6,417 nt of DNA from JBQTJJ01 sp052387235 (GCA_052387235.1 JBQTJJ010000024.1:1-6417), one strand, 5' to 3'. Counted from the stretch's first letter, positions 1 through 6,237 are shown. Numbers and translations: made by a program. The notes: generated by a model from the sequence alone, not told the origin.

Positions 1-13
1 CGGACCGGGCGTC

Positions 14-1165
14 CTACCGCAGCAGGTGCTTGGCGATGACCACCCGCTGGATCTGGTTGGTGCCCTCGTAGATCTGGGTGATCTTGGCGTCCCGCATCAT
101 GCGCTCGACCGGGAAGTCCCTGGTGTAGCCGTAGCCGCCGAGGAGCTGGACGGCGTCGGTGGTGACGGCCATGGCCGTGTCCGAGGCGAAGCACTTGGCC
201 ATGGCGCCGGCCGAGCTGAGGCTGCCGGCGCCGGCCGCCGCCCCCTCGTCGATCAGGGCGCAGGCCCGGTACACCAGGCCGCGCGCCGCCTCGGTGCGCA
301 TGGCCATGTCGGCCAGCATGAACTGCAGGCCCTGGAAGTCGGCCAGGGGCCTGCCGAACTGGCGCCGCTGCTTGAGGTAGCCGGCGGCGTAGTCGACGGC
401 GCCCTGGGCGATGCCGACGGCCTGGGCGCCGATGGAGGGGCGGCTGCGGTCGAGGGTGCCCATGGCGATGTAGAAGCCCTGGCCCTCCTCCCCCACCAGG
501 TTGGCGGCCGGCACCCGCACGTCCTCCAGGATCACCTCGCCGGTGGGGCTGCCCCGCACGCCCATCTTCTTCTCCAGCTTCCCGATGCGCAGGCCCCAGT
601 CCCGCTCCACCACGAAGCAGGAGATGCCGCGGTGGCCGGCGGCGGGGTCGGTCTTGGCGAAGACGGTGTAGAGGTCGGAGATGCCGGCGTTGGTGGACCA
701 GTACTTCACCCCGTTGAGGACGTAGGTGTCGCCGTCCCGGACGGCCCGGGCCGACATGCCGGCCACGTCGGAGCCGGCGTCGGGCTCGGACAGGCAGTAC
801 GACGCCTGCGACTCCCCCGAGGCGACGCGGGGCAGGTAGCGCCGCTGCAGCTCGTCCGAGCCCCAGTTGACGACGGGGATCATGCCGAGCTTGGAGATCA
901 GCAGCATGAGGCTGGAGGAGGCGCACACCCGGGCCACCTCCTCGATCATCACGGCCTGGGTGACGGCGTCGGCGCCGTCGCCGCCGTGCTCGGCCGGGAG
1001 CTGCAGGGCGGGCAGGCCCATGGCCACGCAGTCGTGGAAGTTGTCCCACGGGAACTCGCCCCGCTCGTCGACCTCGGCGGCCCGCGGTGCCAGCTTGTCC
1101 TCGCAGAACCGGCGGACGACGGAGCGGAACTCCTGCTGCTCCTCGGTGAGCAGGATCGGCTGCAT
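14..1165 (-). CDS. acyl-CoA dehydrogenase
   Basis: This is a 383-residue FAD-dependent acyl-CoA dehydrogenase, the usual family length. The family oxidises an acyl-CoA to the trans-2-enoyl-CoA and passes electrons to electron-transfer flavoprotein, in the cytoplasm. Both family signatures are visible: LSEPDAGSDVAG in the middle of the chain and QLLGGYGYTRDFPVE near the C-terminus. The C-terminal IYEGTNQIQR places the catalytic-base glutamate at E367, as in the short-chain and branched-chain acyl-CoA dehydrogenases. The ATG at 1165 is chosen because MQPILLTEEQQEF matches a normal family N-terminus. An in-frame GTG at 1204 would add 13 residues rich in Arg and Gly. No clear Shine-Dalgarno precedes either start. 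The gap to the hydrolase gene is 43 bases, longer than elsewhere in the operon, so a separate promoter cannot be excluded. The substrate chain length cannot be read from the sequence. Confidence 0.93.
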   Translation of the reverse strand: MQPILLTEEQQEFRSVVRRFCEDKLAPRAAEVDERGEFPWDNFHDCVAMGLPALQLPAEHGGDGADAVTQAVMIEEVARVCASSSLMLLISKLGMIPVVNWGSDELQRRYLPRVASGESQASYCLSEPDAGSDVAGMSARAVRDGDTYVLNGVKYWSTNAGISDLYTVFAKTDPAAGHRGISCFVVERDWGLRIGKLEKKMGVRGSPTGEVILEDVRVPAANLVGEEGQGFYIAMGTLDRSRPSIGAQAVGIAQGAVDYAAGYLKQRRQFGRPLADFQGLQFMLADMAMRTEAARGLVYRACALIDEGAAAGAGSLSSAGAMAKCFASDTAMAVTTDAVQLLGGYGYTRDFPVERMMRDAKITQIYEGTNQIQRVVIAKHLLR

Positions 1166-1208
1166 CGGACCAGTGTCGCACCGGCGCCGGCCGCCGGCGG
1201 GCACCGGC

Positions 1209-2084
1209 TCAGGCGTGGGCGGCCAGGTGCTCCAGCAGCAGGGCGTTCAGCCGGTCGGGGACCTCCTCGGGGATCCAGTGGCCCACGCCGGCCAGCGCCT
1301 CGAAGCGGTACGGGCCCGACACGTGGGCCGCGCTGGCCTCGGCCGCGGTGCGCCCCAGGGCCACGTCGCCGTCGCCCCAGACGTAGAGGGTCGGCACCGT
1401 GACGCCCCCGCCGGCGCCGGCCTCCGCCGCCCGCGCCAGGGCCTCCTCGATCGACACGGCCCGGTACCAGTCGAGGGCGGCGGTGAGGGCCCCCGGCGCC
1501 TGGAGGGGGCGGACGTACTCGCCCGTCGCTTGCGGATCGGGGTGGCCGCTGGCGGCGAACAGGGCCCGCAGGCCGGCGGCGTCGTCGGCCAGCAGGGCCT
1601 GCTCGGGCGTCTCCTCCTGGCGCAGCGCCTCGATGTAGGACGACCGCCGCAGCTGGTCGGCGTCGCCCCCCGCGATGGCGGCGGCGAAGGCGGCCGGGTG
1701 CGGCGTGGACACGGCCGTGAGCGTCCGCAGCCGCTGGGGGAACGCTCCGGCCACCAGCCATGCCACCGCCGCGCCCCAGTCGTGGCCGACCAGGTCGAGC
1801 CGGTGGCCGCCCAGCTCGTCGGCCACCGCCAGCACGTCCGAGACCAGGTGGTGCATCCGGTAGTGCTCGGCCCCTGCGGGGCGGGCCCCGGGCGAGTACC
1901 CCCGCTGGTCGAAGGCCACGGCCCGGTGGCCGGCGGCGGCCAGCGCCGCCATCTGGTGGCGCCACATGAACGAGCTCTGGGGGAAGCCGTGCAGGAGGAG
2001 CACGAGGCGCCCGTCGGGCGGGCCGGCGGCGTGGGCGGTGAAGGTGAGGGGGCCCGCCGCCACCTCGAACACGTCCACGCTCAC
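1209..2084 (-). CDS. alpha/beta hydrolase, epoxide-hydrolase type
   Basis: This 291-residue soluble alpha/beta-hydrolase-fold protein shows the oxyanion motif HGFP at residues 32-35. Its nucleophile elbow GHDWG (100-104) carries aspartate D102 instead of serine. The likely acid is D240 in WGDGD, and the catalytic histidine is H269 in GVGHW. An Asp nucleophile is typical of epoxide hydrolases and haloalkane dehalogenases. The ALDWYRA segment (203-209) resembles the LNWYR lid motif of epoxide hydrolases, with Y207 in the place of an epoxide-activating tyrosine; Y150 could be the second. Epoxide hydrolysis to a diol is therefore the favoured guess, but the substrate is unknown. The start is a GTG four bases after the stop of the preceding gene, with no obvious Shine-Dalgarno, so translation may be coupled. 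A second in-frame GTG lies two codons downstream. There is no signal peptide or membrane segment. Confidence 0.9.
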   Translation of the reverse strand: MSVDVFEVAAGPLTFTAHAAGPPDGRLVLLLHGFPQSSFMWRHQMAALAAAGHRAVAFDQRGYSPGARPAGAEHYRMHHLVSDVLAVADELGGHRLDLVGHDWGAAVAWLVAGAFPQRLRTLTAVSTPHPAAFAAAIAGGDADQLRRSSYIEALRQEETPEQALLADDAAGLRALFAASGHPDPQATGEYVRPLQAPGALTAALDWYRAVSIEEALARAAEAGAGGGVTVPTLYVWGDGDVALGRTAAEASAAHVSGPYRFEALAGVGHWIPEEVPDRLNALLLEHLAAHA

Positions 2085-2088
2085 GCCG

Positions 2089-2595
2089 TCACACGAACAG
2101 GCTGCGCCAGTCGGTCAGGGATGCCCGCACCTTGTCGGGCGTGGAGCGCAGCGCGGACTCGGCCACCCGGTCCACGGCGTCGCGCTGGCGCCAGTAGTCG
2201 TGGCCGGCGCCCTGGATGAGCGGGGTGCGGAACTCGACCAGGTCGGCCGGGGCGTCGCCCAGGTAGCCGTAGACGGTGTACGCCAGCTCCATGTCGTAGA
2301 TCACCGGGGCCCGGCCGAACAGCGACGCCCGCTTCAGGCCCACGCCCAGGCACGCCGTGACGACGTCGTGGTGGTGCTCCCCCGGCGCCAGGTGCAGCCG
2401 GTCGTGGAAGCGGTCGGCCAGGGCGAGCCCGTAGCCCTGGTCCGGTCCCGGCGACCCGAGGTGGAAGCCCTTCGGCACGTTCGGGCTCTTCAGCTCGGCG
2501 GCCCGGGTCTGGCGCCAGCCGGCGTGGGCGGGGAGGCGCTCGGCCGGCCGCACCCGGTCGCCGGCCTGGAGGGGGACGTACTCGGGTTGGGCCAC
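2089..2595 (-). CDS. unrecognised 168-residue protein in the leuB-ilvE-cimA operon
   Basis: I do not recognise this family. The reading frame sits 9 bases after the cimA stop and 4 bases before the hydrolase start, and it has the codon use of its neighbours, so it looks real. The start is GTG. A GGGAGG run lies about 13 bases upstream, overlapping the cimA stop, which is farther than a usual Shine-Dalgarno. The protein is soluble-looking, with no signal peptide or membrane helix. Visible features are a charged N-terminal third, a histidine triplet in GEHHHD (72-77), an aromatic stretch YDMELAYTVYGYLGD (100-114), a GHDYWRQRD segment (131-139) and a probable amphipathic C-terminal helix. No catalytic motif can be assigned. 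Its position suggests a link to branched-chain amino acid synthesis or to the hydrolase that follows, but that is inference from context only. Confidence 0.8.
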   Translation of the reverse strand: MAQPEYVPLQAGDRVRPAERLPAHAGWRQTRAAELKSPNVPKGFHLGSPGPDQGYGLALADRFHDRLHLAPGEHHHDVVTACLGVGLKRASLFGRAPVIYDMELAYTVYGYLGDAPADLVEFRTPLIQGAGHDYWRQRDAVDRVAESALRSTPDKVRASLTDWRSLFV

Positions 2596-2604
2596 TTCTC
2601 GCGC

Positions 2605-4221
2605 TCAGCCTCCCTGGTCGCTGCTGTGGAGCAGACCGTAGACGACGCTGTCGAACAGGGCCTGCCACGACGCCTCGATGATGTTCTCCGACACGCCGAT
2701 GGTGGACCAGTCCCGCTCGCCGTCGGTGGAGTCGATCAGCACCCTGGTGACGGCCCCGGTGCCCTTCGACGTGTCCAGCACCCGCACCTTGTAGTCGGTG
2801 AGGTGCATCGACGCCAGAGCCGGGAAGCGGGGCCCGATGGCCAGGCGGAGGGCGGCGTCGAGGGCGTTGACCGGGCCGTTGCCCTCGCCCGTGGCCACCA
2901 CCCGCTCGTCGCCCACGAACACCTTGATGGTGGCCTCGGTGTCGAAGTGGTGGTCCTCGCGCTGCTCGGTGATGACCCGGAAGGACTCGAGCCGGAAGTA
3001 GTCCTGCTCCCAGCCCGCGGCCCGGCGCATGAGCAGCTCGAGGGAGCCGTCGGCCACCTCGAAGTGGTAGCCCCGGTGCTCGAGCTCCTTGAGCTGCTCG
3101 AGCACGCCGGCCAGCGCGTCGCCGCCGATCTCGAGGCCAAGCTGCTCGGCCTTGAGGGCGAGCGTGGACCGCCCCGCCATCTCGCTCACCACGAAGCGGG
3201 TGCCGTTGCCCACCGAGTCGGGCGGGACGTGCTCGTAGAGGTCGCGGCCCCGGGCGATGGCCGAGGTGTGGAGGCCGGCCTTGTGGGCGAAGGCCGACTG
3301 GCCCACGAACGGCTGCTGCGGGTTGGGGGCGATGTTCACCAGCTCGGCGATGTGGTGGGCCACCGGGCGCAGCCGCTCCAGGCGCTCCGGCTCGATGGTG
3401 CGCACGCCCATCTTGATGCTGAGGTCGGGGATGGCGGCGCACAGGTCGGCGTTGCCGGTGCGCTCGCCGTAGCCGTTGATGCAGCCCTGCACGTGGGTGG
3501 CTCCCAGGCGCACGCCGGTGAGGGTGTTGGCCACGCCGCAGCCGCCGTCGTTGTGGAAGTGGAGGCCGATCTGGGCCGAGACCTCGGCCCGCACCTCGCT
3601 CACGATCTGCTCCACCTCGTGGGGCAGGGTGCCGCCGTTGGTGTCGCACAGCACGAGCGTCTCGGCGCCGGCCTCCTCGGCCGCCCGGAGCACCCGGAGC
3701 GAGAACTCGCGGTCGGACTTGTACCCGTCGAAGAAGTGCTCCGCGTCGAAGAAGACCCGCAGGCCGGCGCTGCGCAGGAACGCCACCGACTCCCGGGCCA
3801 TGGCCACGCCCTCGTCCAGGTCGGCCCGAAGTGCCTCGGTGACGTGGCGGGCCGCGGCCTTGCCCACGATGCACACGGCCGAGGTGTTGGCCTTCACCAG
3901 GTGGAGCAGGGTGTCGTCGGTGTCGGCCCGGGCCCGGGGCCGGCGGGTGGAGCCGAACGCCACCAGGGTGGCGGTGTGCAGCTGCAGCTCGTCGGGCGCC
4001 CGCTGGAAGAACTCCTCGTCCTTGGGGTTGGCCCCGGGCCAGCCGCCCTCGATGTAGGCCACGCCCAGGTGGTCCAGCTGGCGGGCCACCCGGAGCTTGT
4101 CGTCGACGGTGAGGGACAGGCCCTCCTGCTGGCTGCCGTCGCGCAGGGTGGTGTCGTAGATGTCGACCGCCTCCGGCAGCGCCGGCAGCGGGGCGTGCTC
4201 GCCCTTGTGCGGATCAGGCAT
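2605..4221 (-). CDS. cimA: (R)-citramalate synthase
   Basis: CimA condenses pyruvate with acetyl-CoA to (R)-citramalate, the first step of the threonine-independent route to 2-oxobutanoate and isoleucine. The 538-residue length fits the long CimA class. The catalytic TIM barrel begins at about residue 19 with DTTLRDGSQQEG (23-34), which carries R27 and D28. The LRDG-x-Q-x10-K signature of the isopropylmalate/homocitrate synthase family ends at K42. The metal-binding HFHND lies at 221-225, GCINGYGERTGNADL at 247-260, and the linker-region motif FVGQSAFAHKAGLHTSAI at 305-322. A C-terminal regulatory (LeuA-dimer type) domain spans about 400-530 and is usually the site of end-product feedback. 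Citramalate synthase is preferred over 2-isopropylmalate synthase because of the overall CimA-like sequence and the neighbouring leuB and ilvE. The ATG overlaps the ilvE stop by 8 bases, which implies translational coupling; only a weak GGAA precedes it. Confidence 0.93.
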   Translation of the reverse strand: MPDPHKGEHAPLPALPEAVDIYDTTLRDGSQQEGLSLTVDDKLRVARQLDHLGVAYIEGGWPGANPKDEEFFQRAPDELQLHTATLVAFGSTRRPRARADTDDTLLHLVKANTSAVCIVGKAAARHVTEALRADLDEGVAMARESVAFLRSAGLRVFFDAEHFFDGYKSDREFSLRVLRAAEEAGAETLVLCDTNGGTLPHEVEQIVSEVRAEVSAQIGLHFHNDGGCGVANTLTGVRLGATHVQGCINGYGERTGNADLCAAIPDLSIKMGVRTIEPERLERLRPVAHHIAELVNIAPNPQQPFVGQSAFAHKAGLHTSAIARGRDLYEHVPPDSVGNGTRFVVSEMAGRSTLALKAEQLGLEIGGDALAGVLEQLKELEHRGYHFEVADGSLELLMRRAAGWEQDYFRLESFRVITEQREDHHFDTEATIKVFVGDERVVATGEGNGPVNALDAALRLAIGPRFPALASMHLTDYKVRVLDTSKGTGAVTRVLIDSTDGERDWSTIGVSENIIEASWQALFDSVVYGLLHSSDQGG

Positions 4222-5134
4222 CGACGTGTTCCAACCAGTCCTTGTAGCGGTCCACCTCGCCCTTGATGGCGGCGAAGAAGACGTCCTGGATCTTGCGCGT
4301 GATGGGCCCGGGGTCGCCGATCACGCGGTCGTCCACCGAGCGGATGGGCACGACCTCGGCCGCCGTGCCGGACAGGAAGGCCTCGTCGGCGGTGTAGAGG
4401 TCGCTGCGCAGGATGTGGCCGACCTCGCACTCGAAGCCGAGGTCGCGCGCGATGGTCATGACCGACGACTGGGTGATGCCCTCGAGGGCGCCGGCGCTGG
4501 TGGGCGGCGTGATGATGCGGCCCCGCTTCACCACGAAGATGTTCTCGCCCGTGCACTCGCTCACGTAGCCCTGGGGCGACAGGAGGATGGCCTCGTCGTA
4601 GCCCGCCTTCAGGGCCTCCACCTTGGCCATGGACGAGTTGAGGTACATGCCCGTGCCCTTGGCCGCCGGCGGCATGGCGTTGGGGTCGTGGCGCTGCCAC
4701 GACGAGATCTTCATGCGCACGCCCTGCTTGATGCCCTCGTCGCCGAGGTAGGTGCCCCACGGCCACACCGCGATGGAGACGTTGACCGGGCACGGCAGCG
4801 GGTTGAGGCCCATCTCGCCGTAGCCCAGGTAGACCAGGGGCCGGATGTAGCACGACTCCACGCCGTTGACCCGCACCGTCTCCTTGGTGGCCTCGATGAG
4901 CTGGCTCACGGTGTAGGGGATGTCGAGGAGGAAGATCTTGGCGCTGGAGAAGAGGCGCTCGATGTGGTCGGTGAGGCGGAACACGGCCGGCCCGGTGGCG
5001 GTGGCGTAGGCGCGGATGCCCTCGAACACGCCGCAGCCGTAGTGGAGCGAATGGGTGAGGATGTGGATCTTGGCGTCGTCCCAGTCCACCAGCTCGCCGT
5101 CCATCCAGATCTTCTCGACCTTCTGCAGGGGCAT
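4214..5134 (-). CDS. ilvE: branched-chain amino acid aminotransferase
   Basis: IlvE is the cytoplasmic PLP enzyme that exchanges the amino group of glutamate with the 2-oxo acids of leucine, isoleucine and valine. The 306 residues match the E. coli-type fold-IV family almost end to end. They include THSLHYGCGVFEGIRAY (27-43), YIRPLVYLGYGEMGLNP (96-112), the PLP lysine K159 in AAKGTGMYLNSS, SECTGENIF (192-200) with E193 in the cofactor-binding position, and EAFLSGTAAEVVPIRSVD (251-268). The ATG at 5134 is chosen because MPLQKVEKIWMDGE aligns with the family start, and AGGGAAC sits just upstream. The open frame extends much further upstream but only as a shadow of leuB. The gene starts 5 bases after the leuB stop, and its end overlaps cimA by 8 bases. 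Many characterised actinobacterial branched-chain aminotransferases belong to a longer type of about 370 residues, so this is the shorter class. Confidence 0.95.
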   Translation of the reverse strand: MPLQKVEKIWMDGELVDWDDAKIHILTHSLHYGCGVFEGIRAYATATGPAVFRLTDHIERLFSSAKIFLLDIPYTVSQLIEATKETVRVNGVESCYIRPLVYLGYGEMGLNPLPCPVNVSIAVWPWGTYLGDEGIKQGVRMKISSWQRHDPNAMPPAAKGTGMYLNSSMAKVEALKAGYDEAILLSPQGYVSECTGENIFVVKRGRIITPPTSAGALEGITQSSVMTIARDLGFECEVGHILRSDLYTADEAFLSGTAAEVVPIRSVDDRVIGDPGPITRKIQDVFFAAIKGEVDRYKDWLEHVDA

Positions 5135-5139
5135 GTTCC

Positions 5140-6114
5140 CTAGACCCTTTCTGCGACGGCGTCGCCCAGCTCTGACGTGGTGCCCGACAGCGACATGGCC
5201 GCCGACACCGCCTTGGTGATGCGGGCGGCGGCATCCGCCTCGCCCAGGAACTCCAGCATCATGGCCGCCGAACGGATGGCGGCGAGGGGGTTCGCCGTGC
5301 CGGTGCCGGCGATGTCGGGGGCCGAGCCGTGCACCGGCTCGAACAGCGACGGGCCGGTGCCGGCCGGGTTGAGGTTGGCCGACGCAGCCAGGCCGATCCC
5401 GCCGGCGACGGCGCCGCCCAGGTCGGTGAGGATGTCGCCGAACAGGTTGTCGGTGACGATCACGTCGTAGCGCTCGGGCCGCTCCACCAGGTGGATGCAC
5501 GCCGCGTCGACGTGGTCGTAGGCGGTGGTGACGTCGGGGTACTCCACCGCCACCTCGTCGCAGGCCCGCTGCCACAGGTCGCCGGCGAAGGTGAGCACGT
5601 TGGTCTTGTGCACCAGCGTGAGGTGGCGCCGGGGCCGGGCCTGGGCCAGCTCGAACCCGAAGCGCAGGCAGCGCTCCACGCCGTGGCGGGTGTTCACCGA
5701 GCCCTGGGTGGCGACCTCGTGGGGCGTCCCCTTGCGCAGGAAGCCGCCCTCGCCGGCGTAGCTGCCCTCGGTGTTCTCCCGGATGACGGCGGCGTCGATG
5801 CGGGCGCCCTCCATGGGCCGCAGGTTGATGTAGAGGTCGAGCTCGAAGCGCAGCCGCAGCAGCAGCCCCCGCTCGATCACGCCCGGCGGGACGTCGGGCG
5901 TGCCCACGGCCCCGAGCAGGATGGCGTCGAGGCCCCGCAGCTCGTCCAGCACCGCGTCGGGCAGCACCTCGCCCGTGCGCAGGTAGCGCGCGCCGCCGAG
6001 GTCGTAGTCGACCGTGTCCAGCGCCACGCCGGTGGCGCGCACGACCTTCAGCGCCTCGGCGACGACCTCGGGCCCGATGCCGTCACCGGCGAGGACCCCG
6101 ACCCTGTGGGCCAA
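5140..6114 (-). CDS. leuB: 3-isopropylmalate dehydrogenase
   Basis: LeuB oxidatively decarboxylates 3-isopropylmalate to 4-methyl-2-oxopentanoate using NAD and magnesium. With CimA it also converts erythro-3-methylmalate to 2-oxobutanoate. The 324-residue protein opens with GVLAGDGIGPEV (6-17). The specificity helix ERGLLLRLR (81-89) is of the isopropylmalate type. Expected substrate and metal ligands are present: R89, R99 (NLRP), R112 (RENTEG), Y119, K170 (HKTNVL), D203, D227 and D231 (NLFGDILTDL). FEPVHGSAPDIAGTGTANP lies at 258-276. Only 11 residues separate NLRP from RENTEG, about half the usual gap (see findings). The TTG start is chosen because a strong AAGGAG lies six bases upstream and LAHRVGVLAGDG fits the family N-terminus. 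A GTG at 6171 would read through the terminator hairpin and its T run. The gene is first in the operon and lies behind a candidate attenuator. Confidence 0.95.
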   Translation of the reverse strand: MAHRVGVLAGDGIGPEVVAEALKVVRATGVALDTVDYDLGGARYLRTGEVLPDAVLDELRGLDAILLGAVGTPDVPPGVIERGLLLRLRFELDLYINLRPMEGARIDAAVIRENTEGSYAGEGGFLRKGTPHEVATQGSVNTRHGVERCLRFGFELAQARPRRHLTLVHKTNVLTFAGDLWQRACDEVAVEYPDVTTAYDHVDAACIHLVERPERYDVIVTDNLFGDILTDLGGAVAGGIGLAASANLNPAGTGPSLFEPVHGSAPDIAGTGTANPLAAIRSAAMMLEFLGEADAAARITKAVSAAMSLSGTTSELGDAVAERV

Positions 6115-6120
6115 CGTGTG

Positions 6121-6126
6121 CTCCTT
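6121..6126 (-). promoter_or_regulatory. leuB ribosome binding site
   Basis: On the minus strand AAGGAG lies six bases before the TTG at 6114. It is the clearest Shine-Dalgarno in the window and it decides the leuB start. The intervening CACACG contains part of GCACAC, which is complementary to GTGTGC in the 3' arm of the upstream hairpin, so partial masking of this site by an alternative fold is conceivable. Confidence 0.85.
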
Positions 6127-6133
6127 GGGAAAG

Positions 6134-6160
6134 AAAAAACCGCCCACTCGGGTGGACGGT
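6134..6160 (-). terminator. intrinsic terminator in the leuB leader (candidate attenuator)
   Basis: Read on the minus strand, ACCGTCCAC pairs with GTGGGCGGT through nine base pairs, one of them G-U, around the four-base loop CCGA. Six T follow directly, then C and TTT. This is the form of a Rho-independent terminator. It ends 7 bases before the leuB Shine-Dalgarno and lies inside the leuB 5' leader. No minus-strand gene lies upstream, because the neighbour greA is divergent, so it does not serve a preceding gene. On the plus strand the same hairpin is followed by no T run, so it does not act in the other direction. Conditional termination before leuB is the natural role. Confidence 0.85.
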
Positions 6161-6165
6161 CGACA

Positions 6166-6190
6166 GCGCACACCGGGTACCGGTGTGCGC
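6166..6190 (-). promoter_or_regulatory. 11-bp hairpin between leader peptide and terminator
   Basis: On the minus strand the arms GCGCACACCGG and CCGGTGTGCGC are perfectly complementary over 11 bp, with the three-base loop TAC. The first base of the hairpin is the last base of the leader peptide stop codon. Five bases separate it from the terminator stem. In an attenuator it would act as a pause hairpin or as the 1:2 stem. A ribosome stalled in the leader peptide would cover its 5' arm. Confidence 0.75.
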
Positions 6191-6222
6191 TACGGAATGA
6201 CGGCTACGAGTGTGGTGGGCAC
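6190..6222 (-). CDS. branched-chain amino acid leader peptide MPTTLVAVIP
   Basis: This ten-codon frame runs from a GTG at 6222 to a TAG at 6190 on the minus strand. It encodes MPTTLVAVIP, with Leu, Val, Val and Ile within five consecutive codons (CTC GTA GCC GTC ATT). GTA and ATT end in A or T, which is uncommon in the neighbouring genes and would favour slow decoding. The frame lies 9 bases after a -10 element (TACAGT) and stops at the base of an 11-bp hairpin, which is followed by an intrinsic terminator and then leuB. That order is the classical layout of a ribosome-dependent attenuator for an amino acid operon. There is no Shine-Dalgarno, which is acceptable if the transcript begins at or within about three bases of the GTG. 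A frame this short can arise by chance, so its residue content and position carry the case. Confidence 0.68.
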   Translation of the reverse strand: MPTTLVAVIP

Positions 6223-6233
6223 GGCAGGCCCAC
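6215..6233. repeat. inverted repeat over the leader promoter start region
   Basis: GTGGGC and GCCCAC are 6-bp arms separated by 7 bases. The repeat overlaps the last two bases of the predicted -10 element, the likely transcription start and the first codons of the leader peptide. It could be a repressor operator, but it is short and may be chance in GC-rich DNA. Confidence 0.25.
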
Positions 6234-6237
6234 TGTA
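6232..6237 (-). promoter_or_regulatory. -10 element of the leuB operon promoter
   Basis: TACAGT on the minus strand matches the actinobacterial TAnnnT consensus. The expected transcription start, about 7 bases downstream, is the G at 6225 or possibly the G of the GTG at 6222. That would make the leader-peptide mRNA leaderless or leave it with a 5' end of about three bases. No convincing -35 is seen; at 17 bases spacing the hexamer is AGCGCC. It is the only good TAnnnT in a sensible position upstream of the leader peptide. Confidence 0.55.

Noticed and set aside
26..2219. Long plus-strand frames (450 to 458 codons) over the acyl-CoA dehydrogenase and hydrolase
   Set aside because: They are antisense to genes with clear catalytic motifs, and their own products have biased composition and no recognisable domain.
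1966..4266. 766-codon open frame on the plus strand
   Set aside because: It lies antisense to the hydrolase, the unknown gene and cimA. Its translation is low-complexity, rich in Gly, Val, His, Ala and Arg, with no family motif; this is the usual mirror of GC-rich coding on the other strand.
2081..5234. Long alternative minus-strand frames across cimA and ilvE (2081-3874 and 3894-5234)
   Set aside because: The products are Arg, Pro and Gly-rich frame-shifted readings of cimA and ilvE, whose correct frames match their families end to end.
5135..5575. Upstream extension of ilvE
   Set aside because: It overlaps leuB in another frame, has no aminotransferase similarity, and the ATG at 5134 matches the family start.
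6134..6160. Reading the leader hairpin as a terminator for plus-strand transcription or for a gene upstream of leuB
   Set aside because: The T run is present only on the minus strand, and the upstream neighbour greA is transcribed in the opposite direction.
6115..6171. Upstream GTG start for leuB adding 19 residues
   Set aside because: The extension would translate through the terminator stem and T run and includes a Phe triplet from it. The AAGGAG placed for the TTG at 6114 and the family N-terminus favour the shorter form.
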